Made by a program: the position numbers and the translations under genes
NCBI RefSeq assembly: GCF_002410825.1
Contig: NZ_DHOS01000019.1
Coordinates: 5,500-12,266 of the forward strand
From: Proteiniphilum sp. UBA5384
GTDB taxonomy: Bacteria; Bacteroidota; Bacteroidia; Bacteroidales; Dysgonomonadaceae
Reading direction: 5' to 3'
Length of the DNA stretch: 6,767 bases
Notes under the pieces: generated by a model
Database searches by the model: none
Told to the model about the DNA's origin: nothing
Seen by the model: only the letters and a program-made list of their open reading frames with translations
Shown: positions 1-6,550 of the stretch, piece by piece
Layout: every line of letters starts with the position of its first letter
Numbering within the stretch: the stretch's first letter is position 1

Positions 1-38
1 CAGGGCAGAGGTCGCCGGTTCGAACCCGGCACGGTTCA
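1..38 (+). tRNA. tRNA gene, 3' part only (cut by left window edge)
   Basis: The T arm is visible: a 5-bp stem GCCGG/CCGGC (14-18 with 26-30) closes the 7-base loop TTCGAAC (19-25). It is followed by seven bases of the 3' acceptor strand (ACGGTTC, 31-37) and a likely discriminator A at 38. Bases 9-13 (AGGTC) fit a normal 5-base variable loop and 4-8 (GGCAG) the 3' side of the anticodon stem, so this is a class I tRNA. The next bases are CT, so CCA is not encoded. If the arm is read this way, base 1 would be the third anticodon base (C), which would point to a GNN-decoding tRNA. The anticodon itself lies outside the window, so the amino acid cannot be assigned. Confidence 0.88.
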
Positions 39-42
39 CTCA

Positions 43-76
43 AAAGTCTCAGCGTAAGTTGGGGCTTTCTTTTTTT
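43..76 (+). terminator. Rho-independent terminator of the tRNA transcript
   Basis: An 11-bp stem (43-53 with 58-68, including several G-T pairs) closes a GTAA tetraloop at 54-57. It is followed directly by C and seven or more T residues (69-76). It starts five bases after the tRNA 3' end and precedes the sbcD promoter, so it separates the tRNA transcript from the sbcDC unit. Confidence 0.85.
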
Positions 77-83
77 ACAATCA

Positions 84-113
84 TTTGATTTTCAATTTTT
101 CTTACTATTTTTG
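84..113 (+). promoter_or_regulatory. Bacteroides-type promoter for sbcDC
   Basis: TATTTTTG at 106-113 matches the Bacteroidota -7 element TAnnTTTG exactly, and TTTG at 84-87 fits the -33 element. The spacer is 18 bp, slightly shorter than the usual 19-21. Transcription would start near 120, giving a leader of about 20 bases before the sbcD ATG at 140. Within the leader, AGGAG at 124-128 is a possible but rather distant ribosome binding site. The placement between the tRNA terminator and sbcD supports the call; no start site has been mapped. Confidence 0.65.
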
Positions 114-139
114 AAAGAAAAACAGGAGCATAGGTTGAT

Positions 140-1387
140 ATGATACGGATTTTACATACGGCTGACTGGCATATAGGGCAACTCTTCCACGAGTATGACC
201 GCACTTATGAGCACCGCCAATTTTTTAACTGGTTACTCGATACCCTTTCTGAAGAACAAGTGGATGTGCTGCTGGTCAGTGGAGATGTGTTCGACTCGTC
301 CAATCCTTCGGCGGCATCCATAAAAATGTTTTATACCTTCCTTAATCGGTCTGCAAAACAGAATCCCCATTTACAGATTATCGTTACCGCGGGCAATCAC
401 GACTCGGCATCGCGATTGGAATCGCCCAAACCCCTTCTGGAATCGTCCAATATTCATATCGTAGGTATCGTGGAAAAGGATGATGTCGGGATGGTGGACT
501 ATGGTAAAATCTGCATTCCCCTAAAGAATAAAGAGGGCCATACCGAAGCATGGTGTATTGCAGCACCGTTCCTGCGCTTGGGAGATTATCCTTCCATAAC
601 GGACAGCGCGAACCCTTATGCGGATGGAGTCAGTGCATTTTATAAGGAAGCCTGTGAATATGCAGCATCAATCAAGGAGCCCGGGCAAGCCATTATTGCC
701 ATGGGGCACCTGCATGCGCAACAAGCGGAGGTGGGCGATATAGACAAGATGGAGAGATTGATTATGGGAGGAGTGGAATGTATTTCCGCGACGGCATTCA
801 ACGAGAAACTCCGGTATGTGGCATTGGGACATATTCATAAAGCCCAGCGTATCGGGGGTAAAGAACATGTCCGCTATAGTGGCAGTCCGTTGCCGATGTC
901 TTTTTCTGAAACGAATTACAAGCATCAGGTCATCGTTTTCGATATGGCAGATGATGCAATCGATAGCCTGAAAGCTCTTGAAATTCCGGTATCAGTACCC
1001 TTGATGAGGGTTCCATCAGTCCATAGTTCACTCACCGAAGTACTCATATCATTATCGCAATTAAAAACTTTTGAAGGAGCCCCCCATACCGCGCCTTACT
1101 TGGAAGCAAGAGTGTTATTGGAAGGGCCGGAACCGGGTTTGAGGCACAAGATAGAAACTGCGCTGGCCGGTAAAAATTTCAGATTGGCCAAGATTGATGT
1201 GCGTTATAAATCTACTGCTGCGAACCCCGATAAGGCTGCCACTGCTGATCCGGAACAACTCAACCGGCTAAAACCGATTGAAGTGCTGCACAAAGTATAT
1301 CAAGCCAAGTATGACAATCCTATCCCCGCAGCATTGCAAAAGCTTTTTCAACAAGTCGAACAGGAAGTAAATGAATGGGAGGCATAA
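140..1387 (+). CDS. sbcD: Exonuclease subunit SbcD (Mre11-type nuclease)
   Basis: This is the nuclease subunit of the SbcCD complex, a cytoplasmic Mn-dependent enzyme with double-strand exonuclease and hairpin-cleaving endonuclease activity, related to eukaryotic Mre11. The 415-residue protein has the full set of calcineurin-like phosphoesterase motifs in order: DWH at 9-11, GDVFD at 48-52, GNHD at 85-88, GHLH at 189-192 and GHIH at 230-233, then the family's YSGSP at 246-250. No metal ligand appears to be missing. The C-terminal part (about 270-415) fits the SbcD capping and SbcC-binding region, with a short Ala/Thr/Lys-rich linker near 355-370. The length is normal for the family. The ATG at 140 places the first metal motif at residue 9, as expected. 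sbcC begins 2 bp after the stop, so the two subunits are almost certainly co-transcribed and co-translated. Confidence 0.97.
   Translation: MIRILHTADWHIGQLFHEYDRTYEHRQFFNWLLDTLSEEQVDVLLVSGDVFDSSNPSAASIKMFYTFLNRSAKQNPHLQIIVTAGNHDSASRLESPKPLLESSNIHIVGIVEKDDVGMVDYGKICIPLKNKEGHTEAWCIAAPFLRLGDYPSITDSANPYADGVSAFYKEACEYAASIKEPGQAIIAMGHLHAQQAEVGDIDKMERLIMGGVECISATAFNEKLRYVALGHIHKAQRIGGKEHVRYSGSPLPMSFSETNYKHQVIVFDMADDAIDSLKALEIPVSVPLMRVPSVHSSLTEVLISLSQLKTFEGAPHTAPYLEARVLLEGPEPGLRHKIETALAGKNFRLAKIDVRYKSTAANPDKAATADPEQLNRLKPIEVLHKVYQAKYDNPIPAALQKLFQQVEQEVNEWEA
1377..1382 (+). promoter_or_regulatory. Shine-Dalgarno site that sets the sbcC start
   Basis: GGGAGG lies inside the last codons of sbcD, 7 bases before the ATG at 1390. 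An in-frame ATG at 1375 is also open, but it would sit on top of this site and add five residues (MGGIT) that do not belong to the family N-terminus. The site therefore favours 1390 as the start of sbcC. A strong Shine-Dalgarno sequence is unusual among the genes in this window and suggests coupled translation of sbcD and sbcC. Confidence 0.7.
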
Positions 1388-1389
1388 CA

Positions 1390-4300
1390 ATGAAGATACA
1401 AGTTATTCGGATGAAAAACCTGGCCTCTTTGGATCGCATGACTGAAATTGATTTTACCCGGGAACCGCTCTCTTCCGCAGGTATTTTCGCAATAACAGGT
1501 CCCACGGGAGCAGGCAAATCCACCATCCTCGATGCTTTGTGCCTTGCCTTGTATGCCGAGACACCGCGCTACAAGCTGGCGGACAATAGAGTGGATGTCC
1601 TGGATGTGCAGGGAAGCACCATCAAGCAGGATGATGTACGTGGGATCCTGAGGGATGGCACATCCGATGGTTTTGCAGAAGTCGATTTCGAGGGTGTCGA
1701 CGGACATTCTTACCGTGCCAGGTGGAGCGTGAGAAGAGCGCGTAACAAGGTTGATGGAAATTTGCAGGCTTATGAGATATCCCTGAAAAATATCACGACC
1801 CGGCAGGAGGTGCCGGGCAGAAAAACCGAACTGCTGGTAGAAATTGAACGGTTGGTCGGATTGACTTTTGAGCAGTTCACCCGCTCTGTCCTGTTGGCGC
1901 AAGGCGATTTCACCGCTTTCCTGAAAGCCGGAAAAGATGAGAAATCATCCTTATTGGAAAAGCTGACCGGCACCCATATCTACTCCGAGATATCCAAAAA
2001 AGTCTATGAGCATTACAAAGAGCAACAGCAAAAACTCAGGGAACTAAATCTGCAACGTGAAGGGATAGACACCCTTACCCATGAAGAATTGGCCGAACTA
2101 CAGGCAAGGAAAGAGGAGTTGACCATTCTCATCAAGAACAACGAGAAAAAAAGTGAGGCGCTCAACAAGGAGATTAACTGGCATGAGCAATGGGCGAAAC
2201 TGGAGGAAGGCGTGCAGACAGCTGCCTCCCAACACGCACAAGCAATCTCTATCAAAACAGAATCGCGGCACCGGGAACAGCTTTTACAACAGATTATCCG
2301 TGTCCGGCCTGTGAAAGAAATAGTGAATAACCTGTTACATATCCGCGAGCAAATCGATGCCAAGCAATCAGCCATCAATGATAACTCTTCGAAACTGATG
2401 ACACAGAGAGAGGAGAAAAAGGCTGCCGACAGGGCGTTTGACCAGGCCGTTGCCACCCTGGAGACCGCAGCCCAGAAAGAAGAAGAGTCGCAACCGTTGT
2501 TAAACAGAGCAAGGGCGCTAGACGTGCAGCTTACCGAAAAGGCGGCGCAGGTAAAACGGGCGTGCGACGACTTCTCCGCCATCTCCGAGAAAATAATCGG
2601 TCAAAAAGAGCAGTTGTCATCAGCAAAAAAGAATTTGACGGATCTGGAAAAAGAAATCGATGGGTTAAGCCGCTGGAAAAATGAAAATGAATTCCGACAG
2701 CCAATAGCCGAGCAGGAGAGTCTAATCTTATCCAAACTGACTGATGCGGAAGAAATCCTGAAAAGCTTGCATGACTATACCACAAGCATAAAGGAAGCAG
2801 AAAAAAAATGCCTGCAACTGGAACAGGAAAAACAAATTCTTGAAGATAAGAGAAACAGCCTTCGTACCTCCCAGCTACAGCAACAGAGTGAATTTCAGGA
2901 GCTGTACACTACCCTATCGGCTATGCCTATTCAGGAGCTGGAAAATGAAAAAATCTCGTTGGACAGCCATATCGAGGAGATGGTGGCGGCAGAAGCCCAT
3001 TGGAAAATATTGTACCGGGCAATTATCGAGAAAGAAAATACAAACAGCTTGTTATCAAACAATAAAAAAGAATTAGAGCAAAACAAAATACTGCTTTCCG
3101 AGGCAGAAAACCTCCTGCCGATAAAATTGGCAGAAAAGGATACCGCGTTGAAGTCGCTTGAAAAAGCAAGGCTGCTGATGGCTGAAAGCGTGGAACGACT
3201 GCGGGAGCAATTAGAATTCAAGAAACCCTGTCCGGTCTGCGGTAGCACCGAGCATCCTTATGCGGAAAAGAATCCATTAGCAGATTTGCTCCTTTCGGAA
3301 CAAGAAGCCGCTTATAAGCAGTATGAAGCCGCTTATGCGACACAACTGGCACTTCACAGTCGTCTCCGGCAAATCTGTGAGGGATTGGAAAAGTCGATTG
3401 GAGAATTGGAAATGACACTTGCCGATAAAAGCGAATCAATAAAGAATCTCGAGTCAAAATGGTCGGAATTTCGGATTTCCGGTGAGTGTGGCAAATATCC
3501 GCCTGCCGACAGGGCGACATGGCTGCATGATCAGTTACAACAACACAAAAACCGTCAACAACAATTATCGGAACAAATACAATCCTACGGGAAACAGAAA
3601 GAGCAGCTGGAATTATACAAATCTGATCTTACCGCACTGGATAAAGAATTGACCGATTACGAGAACCGGATAAAGGATAACGAAAGGGCGCTGAAGTCGC
3701 TACTGGAACAGCAACAAAATAATACTACAGCGCAGCGGAAGGCTATCCACAATTTGGAGGGTGTGCAATCTGCAGTGGCTATTTATTTTCGTGCCGAAGA
3801 GTGGTTTAAGAACTGGCAGCATAATCCCGATGCTTTCGTGCAACAAATCCGTGAATTTGCCTGCAATTGGAAAAATAACACTACCCGTTTAGAAGAGCAA
3901 CTCCATCAACAAAAGATGACAGTTGAAAAAATAAAAGAATGGGAAAGCCGGCTAAAGGATGTGGAAGAAGATTCCCGGAAAAAAGGTGAATATCTCGCCG
4001 ACTTACAGTCCCGGCATAAAGAGTTGACCGACCAGCGGGAAGCAATTTTCAATGGTGTGCCGGTAGAAGAAATGGAAGTTAAGTTAAAAGAAACGACTCA
4101 TGTGGCAAAACAGGTTTTGGAAGAGCAGAAAAAGAAAGTCGATGCGATACTGTCGGAAATTACCCGCCTCGAAGCACTGCATGGGCAGTTGGAGAAGGAT
4201 GTCGCCACATTGATCCGGCAGGAAACAACCGTCGACGAGCAAATCGAAGATTGGATTGTTCACTATAACCGGCAATACAATGCCGTACCGGGAACCCCTG

Positions 4301-5331
4301 TTCCAACCCAATCGGAAGGCGATACCTGTCATACCCCACAACAAGATCCATCACATACCTCAACACAACATCCACCATATGCCTCGTCACAACAACCATT
4401 ACATGCCTCGCCACAACAACCATTACATACCTCGCCACAACAACCATTACATACCTCGTCACAACATCCACCATATACCTCCCGACAAGCGTCTGCGCTT
4501 AGCCGTGAACAGCTGCTCTCCCTCTTGGAATTCACCCGGGAGTGGATAGAAAACGAAAGGCGGGAGTTGCAGGAAATCGACACCGCAGTGATGCAAGCCG
4601 AGTCAGTTTTGGGAGAACGTACCAAGGCGCTGGAAAAACATCTGGAAGAACGTCTATCGGAGAAAACATTGGATGAACTATCAGTTTCACAGGAATATGT
4701 GCGTGAATTATTAAGGAAAAGTTCACAGGAGGCCAATGAAATCGACTTTACCATAAAGCAAGATACCCTCAACAAGCAACGTATAGGATCGTTGTTACAA
4801 GAGATAGAGAAGCAGACCGCCATAGGGGAAGACTGGGCAAAACTCAACGACATCATCGGATCGTCAGACGGCAAAAAATTCCGCCAGATAGCGCAGGAGT
4901 ACACATTGGATGTGTTGTTGAGTTACGCCAATGTGCATCTGGAAATTCTAAGTAAACGCTATCTCTTGCAGCGCATCCCCAACTCATTGGGGTTACAGGT
5001 GGTAGATCGGGACATGGGGGATGAGGTGCGAACGGTCTATTCCCTTTCCGGTGGTGAATCATTCCTCGTCTCGCTGGCATTAGCCCTGGGGCTGGCCTCC
5101 CTCTCCTCCAGCCGCATGAAAGTGGAATCACTTTTCATCGACGAAGGCTTCGGCTCACTCGATCCCGCCACTCTCAATATCGCCATGGATGCGTTGGAAC
5201 GGTTACACAACCAAGGTCGTAAAGTCGGCGTGATCTCCCACGTGCAGGAAATGACCGAACGCATACCGGTACAGATTAGGGTGAGCAAGCAGCAGAGCGG
5301 AAAAAGCAAGGTGGAAGTGATGTCGGTATGA
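1390..5331 (+). CDS. sbcC: Exonuclease subunit SbcC (Rad50-type SMC-like ATPase)
   Basis: This is the ATPase and DNA-tethering subunit that controls SbcD. From the ATG at 1390 the protein has 1313 residues, well above the 1048 of E. coli SbcC. The N-terminal half-ATPase holds Walker A GPTGAGKST (37-45) and a Q-loop LLAQGDF (Q171). Long Glu/Lys/Gln-rich coiled coil runs from about 200 to 600. The zinc hook CPVCGSTEHP has Cys614 and Cys617. A second coil runs from about 630 to 1150. The C-terminal half-ATPase has signature LSGGES (1219-1224), Walker B LFIDE (D1251, E1252), D-loop SLD (1256-1258) and the switch His1284 in VISHV. All catalytic motifs are intact, so the gene should be functional. 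The oddity is a repetitive His/Pro/Gln/Ser-rich insert at residues 981-1036, within a longer loop of about 966-1037 in the returning coil. It is not part of the usual family architecture as I know it. Confidence 0.97.
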   Translation: MKIQVIRMKNLASLDRMTEIDFTREPLSSAGIFAITGPTGAGKSTILDALCLALYAETPRYKLADNRVDVLDVQGSTIKQDDVRGILRDGTSDGFAEVDFEGVDGHSYRARWSVRRARNKVDGNLQAYEISLKNITTRQEVPGRKTELLVEIERLVGLTFEQFTRSVLLAQGDFTAFLKAGKDEKSSLLEKLTGTHIYSEISKKVYEHYKEQQQKLRELNLQREGIDTLTHEELAELQARKEELTILIKNNEKKSEALNKEINWHEQWAKLEEGVQTAASQHAQAISIKTESRHREQLLQQIIRVRPVKEIVNNLLHIREQIDAKQSAINDNSSKLMTQREEKKAADRAFDQAVATLETAAQKEEESQPLLNRARALDVQLTEKAAQVKRACDDFSAISEKIIGQKEQLSSAKKNLTDLEKEIDGLSRWKNENEFRQPIAEQESLILSKLTDAEEILKSLHDYTTSIKEAEKKCLQLEQEKQILEDKRNSLRTSQLQQQSEFQELYTTLSAMPIQELENEKISLDSHIEEMVAAEAHWKILYRAIIEKENTNSLLSNNKKELEQNKILLSEAENLLPIKLAEKDTALKSLEKARLLMAESVERLREQLEFKKPCPVCGSTEHPYAEKNPLADLLLSEQEAAYKQYEAAYATQLALHSRLRQICEGLEKSIGELEMTLADKSESIKNLESKWSEFRISGECGKYPPADRATWLHDQLQQHKNRQQQLSEQIQSYGKQKEQLELYKSDLTALDKELTDYENRIKDNERALKSLLEQQQNNTTAQRKAIHNLEGVQSAVAIYFRAEEWFKNWQHNPDAFVQQIREFACNWKNNTTRLEEQLHQQKMTVEKIKEWESRLKDVEEDSRKKGEYLADLQSRHKELTDQREAIFNGVPVEEMEVKLKETTHVAKQVLEEQKKKVDAILSEITRLEALHGQLEKDVATLIRQETTVDEQIEDWIVHYNRQYNAVPGTPVPTQSEGDTCHTPQQDPSHTSTQHPPYASSQQPLHASPQQPLHTSPQQPLHTSSQHPPYTSRQASALSREQLLSLLEFTREWIENERRELQEIDTAVMQAESVLGERTKALEKHLEERLSEKTLDELSVSQEYVRELLRKSSQEANEIDFTIKQDTLNKQRIGSLLQEIEKQTAIGEDWAKLNDIIGSSDGKKFRQIAQEYTLDVLLSYANVHLEILSKRYLLQRIPNSLGLQVVDRDMGDEVRTVYSLSGGESFLVSLALALGLASLSSSRMKVESLFIDEGFGSLDPATLNIAMDALERLHNQGRKVGVISHVQEMTERIPVQIRVSKQQSGKSKVEVMSV
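4330..4497 (+). repeat. In-frame minisatellite, seven 24-bp units, within sbcC
   Basis: Seven consecutive 24-bp units start at 4330, 4354, 4378, 4402, 4426, 4450 and 4474. Each encodes eight residues of the pattern [HY][TA]S-x-Q-[QH]-P-[PL]. The units at 4402 and 4426 differ by one base; the unit at 4378 differs from 4402 by two. The units at 4354 and 4450 also differ by only two bases and share the ending HPP followed by Tyr, hinting at a higher-order duplication. The first (HTPQQDPS) and last (YTSRQASA) units are degenerate. The + strand is C/A-rich with few G residues, unlike the purine-rich coiled-coil coding sequence around it. Because 24 is divisible by 3, gain or loss of units would change protein length without breaking the frame. 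Confidence 0.93.
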
Positions 5332-5350
5332 AAATTACCCTTGGCGCAGG

Positions 5351-5380
5351 GAAATAACCGAACGGATACCGGTAAAGGTC
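5351..5380 (+). repeat. Diverged partial copy of the sbcC 3' end
   Basis: This segment matches 5248-5277, inside the sbcC C-terminus, at 25 of 30 bases without gaps, and a preceding CAG is shared apart from one extra G. Read in the matching frame it gives EITERIPVKV against EMTERIPVQI in SbcC. The differences are one synonymous codon and three conservative replacements (M/I, Q/K, I/V), the pattern of a related coding sequence rather than of random decay. The similarity stops after this point; the frame continues without resemblance to a TAA at 5435. It has no start codon of its own and is best read as a relic of another sbcC 3' end. Whether it came from tandem duplication or allele replacement is not shown by the sequence. 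Confidence 0.7.
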
Positions 5381-5483
5381 AGTATTCATGGTTTCTGCAA
5401 CGATACTTTCCATTCTCAAAGACACAATATCAAATAAGAGTTTTAGTGAAAGTTGAGAATTCGATTTATTTTAAATTACTGAT

Positions 5484-5717
5484 ATGTGGACATTTATTGT
5501 ATTTGTTATTTTCCTTATACTCATTTTGTCAACCTTTATTAGGGTTATGATTTATGGCAAAGGAATATTCAAACCGGATTTTAAAAGGGTTGATTTAGAA
5601 TTTGGCAGAAAAAAGAAAATTTCCACAAATTGGAATACCCCTTTTGGCAAGGGTGTTTATTATATTTTTCTGATAATTATGCTATTGTCATTGTTTTTGA
5701 TATTTTATCGACTTTAA
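5484..5717 (+). CDS. Small protein with two predicted membrane segments, function unknown
   Basis: I do not recognise this 77-residue protein. It has a strongly hydrophobic N-terminus (about residues 2-23), a central stretch with many Lys and Arg (24-57, including GRKKK at 41-45), and a second hydrophobic segment (about 58-75) ending in YRL. By the positive-inside rule both ends would face outward and the basic loop would be cytoplasmic. The first segment could instead be an uncleaved signal anchor. No catalytic motif is visible. An in-frame stop at 5472 limits upstream extension and makes the ATG at 5484 the natural start; there is no clear Shine-Dalgarno sequence. The gene is visibly more AT-rich than sbcDC. 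Another frame is open across its first part (from 5341 to 5550) but lacks comparable protein-like character. The ordered hydrophobic-basic-hydrophobic layout is the main reason for calling it real. Confidence 0.65.
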   Translation: MWTFIVFVIFLILILSTFIRVMIYGKGIFKPDFKRVDLEFGRKKKISTNWNTPFGKGVYYIFLIIMLLSLFLIFYRL

Positions 5718-5723
5718 AAAGTC
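5710..5723 (+). terminator. Possible weak hairpin terminator after the small membrane protein gene
   Basis: GACTT and AAGTC (5710-5714 and 5719-5723) can form a 5-bp stem around a TAAA loop, overlapping the stop codon of the small gene. The following sequence is T-rich but interrupted (AAGATTTTAGTATTTG). The stem is short and AT-rich, so this is only a candidate. Confidence 0.25.
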
Positions 5724-5735
5724 AAGATTTTAGTA

Positions 5736-5764
5736 TTTGTTGCAACTTAATGATATTTAATTTG
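5736..5764 (+). promoter_or_regulatory. Candidate Bacteroides-type promoter for the ADP-ribosylglycohydrolase
   Basis: TTAATTTG at 5757-5764 matches TAnnTTTG except at its second base, and TTTG at 5736-5739 could serve as the -33 element with a 17-bp spacer, shorter than usual. Transcription would begin near 5771, leaving a leader of only about 10 bases before the ATG at 5780. If real, it would let the hydrolase and the gene after it be expressed apart from the upstream genes. Confidence 0.35.
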
Positions 5765-5779
5765 TAAAAACATATAGTT

Positions 5780-6550
5780 ATGTTGGGAGCAATAATAGGA
5801 GATATAATCGGTTCACGGTTCGAGTTCAACAATACCCACTCGATCGATTTTGAACTGTTCACCCCGGAATGTGATTTCACGGATGATACTGTTTGTACTA
5901 TTGCAGTGGCGGATGCCCTTCTAAAAGGTATTCCATTCGGCGATAGCCTGCACTCCTGGTGCAGGAGATATCCCTATCCTAAAGGTGCCTACGGAGGCTC
6001 GTTTACTCGATGGATACATGATGACAATCCGCATCCCTATCACAGTTTTGGCAATGGATCGGCGATGCGTGTCTCTCCTTGCGGCTGGATTTCAAGGGAT
6101 AGAGAGATAGTGTTACGGAAAGCGTGTGAATCCGCTGAATGCACCCACAATCATCCGGAAGGTATCAAAGGCGCCTTATGTGTGGCCGATTGTATGTATC
6201 ATGCCCGCACAGGTAATGGAATGTCCCGACTTATTGATTTAGCCACAAAGGAATACGGTTATAATCTTGAGATGACCTGCGATTCAATCCGTAAAACGAA
6301 TTCATTCAATGAAACGTGCCAAGTAACAGTACCACAAGCGATCGTCTGTTTTCTTGAAAGTACCGACTTTGAGAGCGCCATCCGCTTGGCCGTGTCGATC
6401 GGGGGAGATAGCGATACCATAGCTGCCATCACCGGGAGCATAGCCGAAGCCTACTATGGCATTCCGGAACATATCAAGAATTCTGCTTTTGAGTATTTAC
6501 CCGGCGAGTTCTTATCTATTGTACATAGATTTAAGAAGATGACATCATGA
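5780..6550 (+). CDS. ADP-ribosylglycohydrolase family protein (DraG/ARH type)
   Basis: This is a predicted cytoplasmic, Mg-dependent hydrolase that removes ADP-ribose from modified proteins or other ADP-ribosylated substrates. The 256-residue protein has the family motifs in order: GDIIGSRFE at 7-15, the metal-binding FTDDT at 33-37 (D35, D36), YGGSFTRW at 71-78, GNGSAMR at 91-97, HNHPEG in the middle, and GGDSDT at 208-213 (D210 and D212 complete the dinuclear metal site), followed by AAITGSIAEAYYG. No catalytic residue is missing. It is slightly shorter than DraG (about 300 residues) but in the range of the compact bacterial branch common in Bacteroidota. The ATG at 5780 is the natural start, with GDIIG close to the N-terminus. 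There is no nitrogenase context, so a dinitrogenase reductase target is unlikely; the true substrate cannot be told. Its TGA overlaps the next gene's ATG, indicating coupled translation. Confidence 0.93.
   Translation: MLGAIIGDIIGSRFEFNNTHSIDFELFTPECDFTDDTVCTIAVADALLKGIPFGDSLHSWCRRYPYPKGAYGGSFTRWIHDDNPHPYHSFGNGSAMRVSPCGWISRDREIVLRKACESAECTHNHPEGIKGALCVADCMYHARTGNGMSRLIDLATKEYGYNLEMTCDSIRKTNSFNETCQVTVPQAIVCFLESTDFESAIRLAVSIGGDSDTIAAITGSIAEAYYGIPEHIKNSAFEYLPGEFLSIVHRFKKMTS

Noticed and set aside
1375..1389. Alternative upstream start ATG at 1375 for sbcC
   Set aside because: It would overlap the Shine-Dalgarno sequence GGGAGG at 1377-1382 and add five residues foreign to the SbcC N-terminus, which normally begins with MKI or similar.
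2423..3516. Exact 14-base direct repeat CTGCCGACAGGGCG at 2423-2436 and 3503-3516
   Set aside because: Both copies encode an ADRA stretch in the same frame in the two coiled-coil arms. A single 14-base repeat over 4 kb is mildly unusual but is likely explained by shared codons in low-complexity coil sequence.
4330..4497. Repeat array as a possible CRISPR
   Set aside because: Units are 24 bp with no spacers between them and they translate in frame within sbcC; this is a tandem minisatellite.
4329..4904. Long open frame on the minus strand across the repeat, with Cys/Gly-rich repeated residues
   Set aside because: It is the mirror of the 24-bp repeat and of coiled-coil coding sequence in sbcC; a repeat unit without stops keeps other frames open. 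The product has no natural protein character and sbcC is certain in this region.
5341..5550. Open frame of 69 codons starting MAQGNNRTDTGKG
   Set aside because: It begins within the diverged sbcC copy but in a different frame, overlaps the better-supported small membrane protein gene, and shows no recognisable features.
5809..5828. GGTTCACGGTTCGAGTTCAA, resembling a tRNA T arm or a copy of the tRNA 3' end as an attachment site
   Set aside because: It encodes the conserved GSRFEF of the ADP-ribosylglycohydrolase, and the match to the tRNA end at 14-40 is short and out of order. No integrase is present.
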